From an uncultured Clostridia bacterium (GTDB lineage Bacteria; Bacillota; Clostridia; Oscillospirales; Acutalibacteraceae): a stretch of DNA of 56,355 nucleotides. Positions 1-8,484 of the stretch are shown here, piece after piece. The first letter of the stretch is position 1. Each line of letters begins with the position of its first letter. The notes below the pieces were generated by a model, which was given only the letters and a program-made list of their open reading frames with translations, was not told where the DNA came from and ran no database searches. The stretch is from assembly GCA_947627135.1 (NCBI GenBank), contig CANQUV010000016.1, positions 1 to 56,355 on the forward strand, given 5' to 3'. The translations under genes were made by a program, and so were the position numbers.

Positions 1-693
1 AACAACAATAACGGACAAATAGACTTAGGAGCAATTTACGGTTTTACCTCTATGAATGAAATAAGCGACAGTATTAACGATATTACTACATTAGGTTTTC
101 CTGTGCCATCACTTGAACAAATAGCAGCATATAATCAAGCATCCAGAACACCGGGATTTAGCGAAGAGGAATTTATTGAAAGTTTTGGAAGTAATCAGCC
201 AATACAAAACATACCGCAGTCGTCATATCAAAACAGTGCAGCGGGAACAGTTGCACCGCAAAATAACGAATTATTGTCAAATTCAATGACCCCCGATTTA
301 TCACAAATGTATTCTCCCATAACGCCGCAGGCAATTGCAGAAACTCCTACACCTGCCAATACAATTGGTCCTGCTGATGTGAATATACCGTCGATAACAA
401 ATCAAAATAACAATCAAGATCTAAGCACCGAATCGCTGGGTGTAGCCATAAGCGATTATTCAAATCCATATCCTGTAACACCTGAAAGTATTCAATTTAT
501 GAATGGCTTTATAAGGACACAAGTAGGAAGAAGAGTAAGTGTTGATTTTCTCATAGGTTCAGATAATATGGTAACTAAAACCGGATTCTTGCTTGGAGTA
601 GCTACTAATTATATTTTAATCAATGAATTGGATACGGATGATATAACTGTATGTGACTTTTACAATATTAAATTTATTAGGATTTTCTATTAA
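1..693 (+). CDS. GerQ-like spore-coat-type protein, 5' end outside window
   Basis: The reading frame is open from base 1, so the gene starts upstream; 230 residues are visible. The first ~165 are low-complexity, rich in Asn, Gln, Pro, Ser and Thr, and look disordered. The last ~60 form a compact conserved-looking domain (FIRTQVGRRVSVDFLIG, then a YILINELDTDD strand and VCDFYNIKFIRI). This arrangement, a Q/N/P-rich head and a small beta-rich tail, resembles GerQ-type coat proteins, and sporulation genes occur elsewhere in the window. Family assignment is by recollection of the C-terminal pattern only. Its stop shares a TTAA tetranucleotide with the convergent hemW stop. Confidence 0.5.
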   Translation, partial: NNNNGQIDLGAIYGFTSMNEISDSINDITTLGFPVPSLEQIAAYNQASRTPGFSEEEFIESFGSNQPIQNIPQSSYQNSAAGTVAPQNNELLSNSMTPDLSQMYSPITPQAIAETPTPANTIGPADVNIPSITNQNNNQDLSTESLGVAISDYSNPYPVTPESIQFMNGFIRTQVGRRVSVDFLIGSDNMVTKTGFLLGVATNYILINELDTDDITVCDFYNIKFIRIFY

Positions 694-1790
694 ATTAAAT
701 CTGCAATAATATAATTAGATACTAAAAAACCTTTTTTAGTAAGATGCATTCCACTTTCAGTAAACGAAATAAAACCGTTTTTTTCGTAAGTCCTAGCTTT
801 ATTTATAATATTACTGTTGAATTTTTTTGAGAATCTTTTTTCAAAATCTTTAAAATTAATGCCCTTTGTAAGTCTTAAATTAAGCATAATATATTCATTT
901 TCATCACCACCTAAACCGTCAGCAGTGATTTTATTATTATAAAAATCTTTAAAACTTCTAGGATAGTAAAATCTTTTTCCTTTATAAAATGAGTGGGCAG
1001 AAGGACCAATGCCAATATATTCTTCACATTCCCAATAGGTAAGGTTGTGTTTGCTTTCAAAACCTCTTTTGGAAAAATTGGATATCTCATATTGATAATA
1101 TCCTGCTTTTTCCAGTTCCTGACATGCAAGTAAATATAAATCTGCCTGTGTATCACTATCGGGAATATTTAGAACTCGCTGATTTTTATAAAAAGGAGTA
1201 TTTTCTTCTACTTTTAAAATATATGCGGAAATATGTTCAACATGGCAGTCTTTACAAAATTTTATTGATTTTGTAAGACTGCTTTTCGTTTGTTTTGGAA
1301 TGCCAAGCATTAAGTCAAGAGATATATTTTTAAAGCCTGCATTTCTTGCTTTTTCTATTACAACTTTTACATTTTCACTTTTGTGTTCTCTGTTAAGAAT
1401 TTTAAGTTCATCGTCATTTATTGACTGCATACCAAATGATAGTCTGTTAAATCCTGCGTCAAAAAGTTTTTTAAATTCAATAAAATTTGAATTTGTAGGA
1501 TTAAGTTCAGTGGTAATTTCAGCATTTTTATCAACAGTAAAATTTTTATAAATTTCTGAAAGCACTTTGCACAAATTGTCGATGCCTAAAATATTTGGAG
1601 TTCCTCCTCCAAAATAAATAGATGTTATTGCTCTATCAGTATTATTACTCCAATATTTAATAGATTTTAAAAGTTCATTTGAATAAATTTCAATTTCTTT
1701 ATCATCTTTGCATTTACTAAAAAAGTCACAGTATGGACATTTCTTGCTACAAAAAGGAATGTGAATATATAAACCTAATTTTTTACTCAT
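690..1790 (-). CDS. hemW: HemW-type radical SAM heme chaperone
   Basis: 366 residues, full length for HemW, the coproporphyrinogen-dehydrogenase-like radical SAM protein now regarded as a heme chaperone rather than HemN. The CX3CX2C cluster motif CSKKCPYC lies at residues 14-21 followed by DF, typical of HemW. FGGGTPN and the LGIPKQT stretch are standard for the family. ATG is preceded by AAGGAG. It is transcribed away from prfC from a TTGACA/TAATCT promoter and has a long 5' leader containing a perfect 12-bp hairpin. The 3' end overlaps the preceding convergent gene by 4 bp. Confidence 0.9.
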   Translation of the reverse strand: MSKKLGLYIHIPFCSKKCPYCDFFSKCKDDKEIEIYSNELLKSIKYWSNNTDRAITSIYFGGGTPNILGIDNLCKVLSEIYKNFTVDKNAEITTELNPTNSNFIEFKKLFDAGFNRLSFGMQSINDDELKILNREHKSENVKVVIEKARNAGFKNISLDLMLGIPKQTKSSLTKSIKFCKDCHVEHISAYILKVEENTPFYKNQRVLNIPDSDTQADLYLLACQELEKAGYYQYEISNFSKRGFESKHNLTYWECEEYIGIGPSAHSFYKGKRFYYPRSFKDFYNNKITADGLGGDENEYIMLNLRLTKGINFKDFEKRFSKKFNSNIINKARTYEKNGFISFTESGMHLTKKGFLVSNYIIADLI

Positions 1791-1811
1791 AAAGACTCCT
1801 TATAAATGGGG

Positions 1812-1839
1812 CGAGGCAGAAACATAAGTTTCTGCCTCG
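1812..1839 (-). promoter_or_regulatory. Perfect 12-bp hairpin in hemW leader
   Basis: CGAGGCAGAAAC at 1812-1823 is perfectly complementary to 1828-1839 around a 4-nt loop. It is GC-rich against its surroundings and lies about 20 nt upstream of the hemW start, inside the inferred 5' UTR. No T-run follows on either strand, so it is not a standard terminator; a role in translation or RNA stability is inference. Confidence 0.6.
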
Positions 1840-1893
1840 AATTTGGAAGGTATATGAAAAAATAGAAAAAATCATGATAATATTTACATATTT

Positions 1894-1922
1894 AGATTAC
1901 AATATATTTACAAAATTGTCAA
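1894..1922 (-). promoter_or_regulatory. hemW promoter (sigma-A type)
   Basis: On the minus strand, TTGACA (1917-1922) and TAATCT (1894-1899) are separated by 17 nt. Transcription would begin near 1887, giving a ~97-nt leader. Confidence 0.6.
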
Positions 1923-1980
1923 TACTTTTTTACAATAAAATTAAATATATTTAGAAAAAATGTTTTTTTTTAACAATTTA

Positions 1981-2009
1981 TTGACTATAAATCTCCAAAA
2001 TAGTAAAAT
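1981..2009 (+). promoter_or_regulatory. prfC promoter (sigma-A type)
   Basis: TTGACT (1981-1986), 17-nt spacer, TAAAAT (2004-2009), 35 nt before the prfC ATG. No other gene lies upstream on this strand to supply transcription. Confidence 0.65.
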
Positions 2010-2043
2010 ATAGAATTGTGACATAGTAAGTTGGAGGATATTT

Positions 2044-3630
2044 ATGAATGATTTAATTAATGAAATTAATAAACGTCGTACATTTGCAATTATATCCCAC
2101 CCTGACGCAGGTAAAACTACACTTACCGAAAAGCTTCTGCTATATGGAGGAGCGATTAATCTTGCTGGTTCGGTAAAAGGAAAAAGAACATCAAAGCATG
2201 CTGTATCTGACTGGATGGAAATTGAAAAACAAAGAGGAATTTCCGTAACATCATCAGTTTTACAGTTTAAATATAACGGTTATTGTATCAATATACTTGA
2301 TACTCCCGGACATCAGGACTTTTCTGAGGATACTTACCGTACACTTATGGCGGCTGATTCAGCTGTAATGGTTATTGACGGTTCAAAGGGTGTAGAAAAC
2401 CAAACAATAAAGCTTTTTAAAGTATGCGTAATGCGTAATATTCCAATAATTACATTTATCAATAAAATGGACAGAGATTCAAAAAATCCTTTTGATCTGC
2501 TTGAAGATATTGAAAATGTTTTAGGTATTCATACTTGTCCAATGAATTGGCCCATAGGTTCGGGAAAAGAATTTAAGGGTGTTTATGAAAGAAAATCAAA
2601 ATCTGTTTTAGCCTTTACTGCCAATAATGGACAAAAAGAAGTAGAAAAAAAAGTGATCGATGTTAATTCACCGGAATTAAAGGAAATAGTAGGCGAATAT
2701 AAGTATCAGGATTTAATTGATGAAATTGAACTGTTGGACGGTGCAGGTGATGACTTTGATTTAGATGCTGTTCAAAAAGGTGAATTAACGCCTGTATTTT
2801 TCGGCTCGGCATTAACTAACTTTGGAGTAGAACCTTTTTTGGAGGAATTTTTAAATTTAACAACACCTCCTTTGCCCAGAGAAACTCTAGAAGGGAAAGT
2901 TGAACCCACTTCTGATGATTTTTCTGCTTTTGTTTTTAAAATTCAAGCCAATATGAATAAAGCCCATAGAGACAGAATTGCATTTATGCGTATATGTTCT
3001 GGAAAGTTTAAAAAAGATATGGAAGTATTCCATGTGCAGGGCAATAAAAAAATGCGGCTTTCACAGCCGCAACAAATTATGGCACAAGAAAGAGAAGTTA
3101 TTGAGGAAGCCTATGCAGGAGACATTATAGGAGTATTTGATCCGGGTATTTTTTCTATCGGTGATACGATATGTACAGCAGGAAACAAAGTACAGTTTAA
3201 AGGAATACCAACCTTTGCTCCTGAACATTTTTGTCGAGTCCGCCAAAAAGATACAATGAAAAGAAAACAATTTATCAAAGGAACAAGTCAGATTGCGCAG
3301 GAAGGTGCAATTCAAATATTTCAGGAACTTGATGCAGGTATGGAGGAAGTTATAGTAGGTGTTGTAGGTGTTTTACAATTTGATGTTTTAAAATATCGTC
3401 TAGAAAACGAATATAATGTAGATATTATTATGGAAAATCTGCCCTTTCAATTTATTAGATGGATCGTTAATGATGATGTAGATGTAAAAAATTTGAACCT
3501 TGCTTCAGACACAAAGCGTATTCAAGATTTAAAAGGAAATCATTTGCTTCTATTTACAAGTGAATGGAGCATTACTTGGGCTATGGAGCATAATGAAGGG
3601 CTTAAGCTTCAGGAATTTGGAAATAATTAA
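2044..3630 (+). CDS. prfC: Peptide chain release factor 3
   Basis: 528 residues, the usual RF3 length. RF3 is a translational GTPase that recycles RF1/RF2 from the ribosome after peptide release. G1 is HPDAGKTT (residues 19-26), G3 DTPGH (86-90), G4 NKMD (140-143). The SVKGKRTSKHAVSDWMEIE switch region and the VGVLQFDV motif of the C-terminal domain are RF3-specific. Start ATG follows TTGGAGGA. The next gene begins 21 bp later with its own strong ribosome site, so the two may be cotranscribed. Confidence 0.95.
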   Translation: MNDLINEINKRRTFAIISHPDAGKTTLTEKLLLYGGAINLAGSVKGKRTSKHAVSDWMEIEKQRGISVTSSVLQFKYNGYCINILDTPGHQDFSEDTYRTLMAADSAVMVIDGSKGVENQTIKLFKVCVMRNIPIITFINKMDRDSKNPFDLLEDIENVLGIHTCPMNWPIGSGKEFKGVYERKSKSVLAFTANNGQKEVEKKVIDVNSPELKEIVGEYKYQDLIDEIELLDGAGDDFDLDAVQKGELTPVFFGSALTNFGVEPFLEEFLNLTTPPLPRETLEGKVEPTSDDFSAFVFKIQANMNKAHRDRIAFMRICSGKFKKDMEVFHVQGNKKMRLSQPQQIMAQEREVIEEAYAGDIIGVFDPGIFSIGDTICTAGNKVQFKGIPTFAPEHFCRVRQKDTMKRKQFIKGTSQIAQEGAIQIFQELDAGMEEVIVGVVGVLQFDVLKYRLENEYNVDIIMENLPFQFIRWIVNDDVDVKNLNLASDTKRIQDLKGNHLLLFTSEWSITWAMEHNEGLKLQEFGNN

Positions 3631-3651
3631 AATTGTAAAGGAGGATAAATA

Positions 3652-5052
3652 TTGTTTGAAAAATTGATTAACTATACAAGTGGCAGTGTTTATCCTTTTC
3701 ATATCCCCGGACATAAAAGAAATTCAGAGATGCTGGGAAAGAGTCTGCCATATAATTTTGATATAACAGAAATAAATGATTTTGACTATCTCCACGATGC
3801 AAAAGGTATTATTTTAGAAGTTCACCGTAAAGCAGAAAAACTTTATAACTGTAAAAATTCGTTTATGCTTGTGAACGGCAGTACATGCGGAATTTTAGCT
3901 GCAATCAGAGCAATCACTAACTTTGGAGATAAAGTACTGGTGGCAAGAAATTGTCATAAATCAGTTTATAATGCAATAGAATTAAACGGCTTGATTCCAG
4001 TATATATTCATCCTGAATATAATGGAGAGTTTAATCTTCATACTGTTATAGACCCGGAAAATGTTAGAAAGGAACTTTCCCGTAATAAAGATGTTAAAGC
4101 AGTTATTTTAACATCACCTACTTATGAAGGCTTTGTAAGTGATATTGAAGAGATCGCACGAATCTCACATAGTTTTAATGTTCCGGTTTTTGTTGATGAA
4201 GCGCATGGAGCACATTTAGGGTTATCTGAGTATTTTCCTCAGGAAGCCGTTGCTCTTGGTGCAGATATTGCTGTACTTGGATTACATAAAACTCTACCTG
4301 CATTAACTCAATGTGCGCTGCTTAATGTAAACAGTAATTTAATAAATATAAATAAACTAAATGAGCAGTTATCTGTTTTTGAAACAAGCAGTCCTTCATA
4401 TATACTTATGAGTTCCATGGATAAATGTTTTGAACTTTTATTAAATGATAAAGATAAGCTCTTTAATATATATTATAATAATTTGATTGCATTTTATAAT
4501 GAGGTAAAGAATTTAAAACATTTAAAAGTCTATTTAAAAAATGATGTTTTTTTTGATTTTGGAAAAATTATTATAAGTACATTAAATACAAATATAACAG
4601 GTTTAGAATTATCAGAAATTTTAAGAAATGAATATAATATTGAGCTTGAAATGTCTTATGACAGCTACTGTATTGCCATGACCTCAATTTGTGATAAACA
4701 AGAGGGATTTAAAATGCTATCAAATGCTCTCATAAGAATTGATAAAGATTTGATATCAAATAAAAACTGTAAAATTTTTAAAACTGACTTGTCTATACCC
4801 GAAATGAAAATTATCCCTTCACAGACTAGAATCATGAAGGGTGAAATAATATCTTTAAATAATTCAATAGGCAAAATTTCTCTTGAGTATATTTTTGCTT
4901 ATCCACCTGGTATCCCAATAATTATACCGGGGGAAATTATATCAGATGAAGTAATAAATAAAATTAAAAATCTTCAAAAATCAGGCATTAACTTAAAAAC
5001 ATCCAATGTTCCGATAAATGAAGGAATTTTTATATCGTCTGATCCTCTTTAA
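3652..5052 (+). CDS. Orn/Lys/Arg decarboxylase-family PLP enzyme (SpeA/YaaO type)
   Basis: 466 residues, close to the short Gram-positive SpeA/YaaO class rather than the ~750-residue enterobacterial enzymes. The start is TTG, chosen because AAAGGAGG lies 7 nt upstream and no in-frame ATG fits. The opening YPFHIPGHKRN is the family N-terminal signature; DEAHGAH (182-188) contacts the cofactor and LHKT carries the Schiff-base Lys213. A C-terminal Orn_DC_C-like segment (AYPPGIPIIIPGE) follows. Substrate (arginine, lysine or ornithine) cannot be read from sequence. No thymidylate kinase or other usual neighbour follows; scfA does, from its own promoter. Confidence 0.85.
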   Translation: MFEKLINYTSGSVYPFHIPGHKRNSEMLGKSLPYNFDITEINDFDYLHDAKGIILEVHRKAEKLYNCKNSFMLVNGSTCGILAAIRAITNFGDKVLVARNCHKSVYNAIELNGLIPVYIHPEYNGEFNLHTVIDPENVRKELSRNKDVKAVILTSPTYEGFVSDIEEIARISHSFNVPVFVDEAHGAHLGLSEYFPQEAVALGADIAVLGLHKTLPALTQCALLNVNSNLININKLNEQLSVFETSSPSYILMSSMDKCFELLLNDKDKLFNIYYNNLIAFYNEVKNLKHLKVYLKNDVFFDFGKIIISTLNTNITGLELSEILRNEYNIELEMSYDSYCIAMTSICDKQEGFKMLSNALIRIDKDLISNKNCKIFKTDLSIPEMKIIPSQTRIMKGEIISLNNSIGKISLEYIFAYPPGIPIIIPGEIISDEVINKIKNLQKSGINLKTSNVPINEGIFISSDPL

Positions 5053-5081
5053 TTGACAAAAATTATAAAGTATGATATTAT
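5053..5081 (+). promoter_or_regulatory. scfA promoter, near consensus
   Basis: TTGACA (5053-5058), 17-nt spacer, TATTAT (5076-5081) preceded by TGA (extended -10). The -35 begins at the preceding stop codon. This is among the strongest-looking promoters in the window, fitting high precursor-peptide expression. Confidence 0.75.
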
Positions 5082-5113
5082 AATATAAAATATTTCAAGG
5101 AGTATGATTTTTT

Positions 5114-5269
5114 ATGAAAAGAATTCAAACTATTGAAACACGCAATTTAAAAGCAAGCAAAAAAACAGGCGGTTGCGGTGAATGTCAGACATCTTGCCAG
5201 TCAGCTTGTAAAACATCTTGTGGTGTCGCAAATCAACAGTGCGAAAAATATTTAGAAAAAAACAAATAA
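5114..5269 (+). CDS. scfA: SCIFF ranthipeptide precursor (six cysteines in forty-five)
   Basis: A 51-residue peptide with the SCIFF leader MKRIQTIETRNLKAS and core containing Cys21, Cys24, Cys28, Cys32, Cys36 and Cys43 (CGECQTSCQSACKTSC). It is the substrate of the radical SAM maturase encoded next, which installs a Cys-to-Thr thioether in characterised relatives. AAGGAG lies 11 nt before ATG. Odd point: the residue after Cys36 is Gly37, where the SCIFF peptides I recall carry the acceptor Thr37. The function of mature SCIFF products is largely unsettled; quorum-type signalling has been proposed in some clostridia. Identification is secure from the Cys spacing and neighbour. Confidence 0.95.
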   Translation: MKRIQTIETRNLKASKKTGGCGECQTSCQSACKTSCGVANQQCEKYLEKNK

Positions 5270-5287
5270 TATTTTATGGATTATTTA

Positions 5288-5319
5288 GCCGTTTCAAAGT
5301 TAGAAACGGCTTTCCTTTT
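5288..5319 (+). terminator. Hairpin terminator/attenuator between scfA and scfB
   Basis: GCCGTTTC (5288-5295) pairs perfectly with GAAACGGC (5303-5310) around a 7-nt loop, followed by TTTCCTTTT. It sits 18 nt after the scfA stop and 11 nt before scfB, with no separate scfB promoter seen, so partial read-through probably sets the peptide-to-enzyme ratio. Confidence 0.75.
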
Positions 5320-5330
5320 ATGGTGATATT

Positions 5331-6707
5331 ATGTTACATCAATATAAATTAAACGGATATAACATTGTACTTGACGTTTTCAGCGGTTCAATTCATACTG
5401 TTGATGACCTTGCTTATGATGTAATTGCCCTTTACAAAAAAAAATCAAAAGAAGAAATTATATCTGAAATGCTCAATAAATATAAGAATGATAAAACTGT
5501 GACTGAAAATGAAATTTCAGATGTGATTTCTGATATTATAGAACTTGAAAATTCAGGAAAATTATTCACAGAAGATGAATATAAGGACCTTGCTTTTGAC
5601 TTTAAAAATAATAATACTGTCATAAAAGCTTTGTGCCTGCATGTTGCTCATACTTGTAACCTTAACTGTGAGTATTGCTTTGCAAGTCAAGGTAAATATC
5701 AGGGTGAAAGAGTATTAATGAGCTTTGAAGTTGGAAAAAAAGCGATAGATTTTCTTGTTGAAAATTCCGGAAGCCGAAAAAATTTAGAGGTAGATTTTTT
5801 CGGCGGAGAACCGTTGATGAACTGGGAAGTTGTAAAGCAGATAGTTGCTTATGCCCGATCAATTGAAAAAGAAAAAAATAAAAATTTCAGATTTACACTT
5901 ACAACCAACGGTGTTTTGATAGATGATGATGTTATAGATTTTGCTAATAAAGAAATGTATAATGTAGTGTTAAGCTTAGACGGCAGAAAAGAAGTCCACG
6001 ACCATCTTCGCAAAAATATAAACGGTAAAGGAAGTTATGACATTATTGTTCCTAAATTTCAGGAGTTTGTAAAACGTAGGGGAAATAAAGGTTATTATAT
6101 TAGAGGTACCTTTACTCATAATAATACACATTTTACAAAAGATATTTTTCACATGGCAGATTTAGGGTTTACTGAACTTTCAATGGAACCGGTTGTCTGT
6201 TCACCTGATGATCCTTACGCACTTACATATAATGATTTACCAGTATTATTTGAACAGTATGAACTTCTTGCAAAAGAAATGATAGACAGGCAGAAAAAAG
6301 GAAAACCTATAACATTTTATCACTATATGATAGACTTAACAGGAGGACCTTGTATTTATAAGAGAATATCTGGATGCGGTTCAGGAACAGAATATATGGC
6401 AGTTACTCCGTGGGGTGAACTTTTTCCTTGCCATCAGTTTGTAGGTGACCCAAAATATTCCCTGGGAAATATTTTCGACGGTGTAAATAATAAAGAAATA
6501 CAAAATGAATTTAAACTTTGTAATGTTTATGCAAGGGAAGAATGTAAAGACTGTTGGGCAAAGCTATATTGCAGCGGAGGCTGTGCAGCAAATGCTTATC
6601 ATGCAACAGGTTCGGTAACGGGAGTATATAAGTATGGCTGTGAACTTTTTAAAAAACGAATTGAATGTGCAATTATGATGCATGTTGCACAAGCTGATAT
6701 AAAATAA
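5331..6707 (+). CDS. scfB: SCIFF radical SAM maturase (thioether-forming, SPASM)
   Basis: 458 residues, the usual length for the SCIFF maturase (CteB/ScfB). Residues 1-90 form a PqqD-like peptide-recognition (RRE) region. The radical SAM CX3CX2C motif is Cys109, Cys113, Cys116 (CNLNCEYC), with FFGGEP at 156-161. The C-terminal SPASM domain supplies cysteines at 341, 349, 367, 397, 405, 408, 414, 418 and 437 for auxiliary Fe-S clusters. It uses S-adenosylmethionine to create thioether crosslinks in the ScfA peptide. A weak GGTGAT ribosome site and the upstream hairpin suggest it is made at lower level than ScfA. Confidence 0.95.
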   Translation: MLHQYKLNGYNIVLDVFSGSIHTVDDLAYDVIALYKKKSKEEIISEMLNKYKNDKTVTENEISDVISDIIELENSGKLFTEDEYKDLAFDFKNNNTVIKALCLHVAHTCNLNCEYCFASQGKYQGERVLMSFEVGKKAIDFLVENSGSRKNLEVDFFGGEPLMNWEVVKQIVAYARSIEKEKNKNFRFTLTTNGVLIDDDVIDFANKEMYNVVLSLDGRKEVHDHLRKNINGKGSYDIIVPKFQEFVKRRGNKGYYIRGTFTHNNTHFTKDIFHMADLGFTELSMEPVVCSPDDPYALTYNDLPVLFEQYELLAKEMIDRQKKGKPITFYHYMIDLTGGPCIYKRISGCGSGTEYMAVTPWGELFPCHQFVGDPKYSLGNIFDGVNNKEIQNEFKLCNVYAREECKDCWAKLYCSGGCAANAYHATGSVTGVYKYGCELFKKRIECAIMMHVAQADIK

Positions 6708-6728
6708 TATTTTAATGAAAGTGATTAA

Positions 6729-7673
6729 ATGACAAAACTTTATTTGACAATTCCCTGCTATAATGAAGAGTTGGTGTTGAATGACACGGCAGCAACTCTT
6801 TATAATAAATATAAGGAATTAAAAGAAAAATCATTAATAACAGACGATAGCAGAATTTGTTTTATTGATGACGGTTCAGAGGATAAAACTTGGGATATAA
6901 TTAAACGGCTGTGCAACAAAAATCAACTTTTTTGCGGTATTAAACTGAGTAAAAACAAGGGACATCAAAATGCCCTATTATCAGGACTAATGACGCTTAA
7001 GGATTATGCAGACGCAGTTATATCAATTGATGCAGACTTGCAGGATGATATTAATGCAATTGATAAAATGTTGATTGAATATGAAAAAGGTGCAGATATT
7101 GTTTACGGCGTAAGAAATAAAAGAACTTCAGATACTTTTTTTAAAAGATTTACAGCAGAAGGTTACTATAAAATACTTGATAAAATGGGTGCAAAAGTTA
7201 TATTTAATCACGCAGATTTTCGCTTAATGAGTAAAAGAGCATTAGAAGCTTTTGCAGAATTTAAGGAGGTAAATGTTTTTCTAAGAGGAATTGTTCCCAT
7301 GATAGGCTTTAAAAGTGAAATAATTACTTATGAACGACTAGAGCGAATGGCGGGAGAAAGTAAATATTCATTAAAAAAGATGTTAGCACTTGCTTGGGAG
7401 GGCATTACTTCATTAAGTATCAGGCCAATTCGTTTTATTTTGGGATTGGGCATATTATCATTACTTGTCAGTTTTGGAATACTTATTTATACGATTGTAA
7501 GTTTAATATGCGGAGTAGCCGTAGCAGGATGGACAAGCTTAATGCTTTCAATTTGGCTTTTGGGTGGATTACAACTTTTGGCTATGGGAATATTAGGAGA
7601 ATATATCGGAAAAGTTTATCTTGAAACAAAACATAGGCCACGTTATATAATTGAGGAATTTATAAATCAATAA
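6729..7673 (+). CDS. GT2 polyprenyl-phosphate-type glycosyltransferase (GtrB/DPM1-like)
   Basis: 314 residues. An N-terminal GT-A domain begins LYLTIPCYNEE, has DDGSEDKTW near residue 47 and the metal-binding DADLQDD at 101-107. Two C-terminal membrane helices (about 235-265 and 268-294) end in LGEYIGKVYLETKHRPRY, typical of enzymes that load a sugar onto undecaprenyl phosphate at the inner membrane face. The sugar and acceptor are unknown. It starts 21 bp after scfB, has an AAAGTGAT ribosome site and ends in a clear terminator, so it probably shares the scfAB transcript; a role in peptide modification is not implied by the family. Confidence 0.85.
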   Translation: MTKLYLTIPCYNEELVLNDTAATLYNKYKELKEKSLITDDSRICFIDDGSEDKTWDIIKRLCNKNQLFCGIKLSKNKGHQNALLSGLMTLKDYADAVISIDADLQDDINAIDKMLIEYEKGADIVYGVRNKRTSDTFFKRFTAEGYYKILDKMGAKVIFNHADFRLMSKRALEAFAEFKEVNVFLRGIVPMIGFKSEIITYERLERMAGESKYSLKKMLALAWEGITSLSIRPIRFILGLGILSLLVSFGILIYTIVSLICGVAVAGWTSLMLSIWLLGGLQLLAMGILGEYIGKVYLETKHRPRYIIEEFINQ

Positions 7674-7680
7674 AAAATCG

Positions 7681-7709
7681 GCTTCCAAGTTATTGGAAGC
7701 TTTTATTTT
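7681..7709 (+). terminator. Rho-independent terminator after the GT2 gene
   Basis: GCTTCCAA (7681-7688) pairs with TTGGAAGC (7693-7700) around GTTA, followed by TTTTATTTT. Confidence 0.85.
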
Positions 7710-7772
7710 GGACTTGCAAAATATTAACACTTATTGAATATTTATTATTAAAAGTATTCAGGGAGTGTTTTT

Positions 7773-8468
7773 ATGTTTGAAATTTTAAGTTTTTTAGGAC
7801 AGTATTTGTGTTTTTTTCTTCTTCATGTTTGCGGCAACGGAACATTTCCAAGACCTCTGACATCAAAAGAGGAGCAGGAGTATTTAATTAAGAGCAAAAA
7901 CGGAGATCTGTCAGCTCGAAATAAACTGGTTGAACATAATTTAAGGTTAGTAGCGCATATAATAAAAAAATATTATTCACATCAAAATGAGCAAGATGAT
8001 TTAGTCTCAATTGGAACGATAGGTTTAATAAAGGCAATAAATACTTATGATATGTCAAAAAACATTAAACTGTCAAGTTATGCTTCCCGCTGTATAGAAA
8101 ATGAAATTTTAATGCACTTTCGTAATTTAAAAAAATCTGCGCAGGATATTTCTATGAATGAAGCAATAGATATTGATAAAGATGGTAATCCCTTGACTTT
8201 ACTTGACATTATGGCCGTTGATGATAATATTGTAGAAGAGCTGGATATTAAATTTAACAGTCAAAAGCTAGACAAATTTATTAGAGAAGAGCTGTCACCA
8301 AGAGAAAGAAAAATAATAATACTTCGATACGGTTTAAACGGAAAAGATCCATTAACCCAGCGAGAAGTCGCTTCGATACTTAATATAAGTCGTTCTTATG
8401 TATCGCGAATAGAAAAAAAGTCGCTTCATTTATTAAAAAGGAGATTTAATAAATCTTCTAAGTTTTAA
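7773..8468 (+). CDS. sigK: Sporulation sigma factor SigK (pro-sigma-K)
   Basis: 231 residues. A hydrophobic pro-sequence (about residues 1-25, ending near GNGTFPRPLTSKEE) precedes sigma region 2 (EHNLRLVAHIIKKYY, DDLVSIGTIGLIKAI) and region 4 with a C-terminal helix-turn-helix (TQREVASILNISRSYVSRIEKKS). SigK directs late mother-cell transcription and is activated by removal of the pro-sequence. The gene is intact and continuous: no skin-type insertion interrupts it. ATG follows AGGGAGTG. A 16-bp gap to the next gene suggests cotranscription. Confidence 0.93.
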   Translation: MFEILSFLGQYLCFFLLHVCGNGTFPRPLTSKEEQEYLIKSKNGDLSARNKLVEHNLRLVAHIIKKYYSHQNEQDDLVSIGTIGLIKAINTYDMSKNIKLSSYASRCIENEILMHFRNLKKSAQDISMNEAIDIDKDGNPLTLLDIMAVDDNIVEELDIKFNSQKLDKFIREELSPRERKIIILRYGLNGKDPLTQREVASILNISRSYVSRIEKKSLHLLKRRFNKSSKF

Positions 8469-8484
8469 ATACAAGGAATTAATT

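Noticed and set aside
7773..8468. Possible skin-type interruption of sigK
   Set aside because: The pro-sequence, region 2 and region 4 are continuous in one frame with no insertion or recombinase within the gene.
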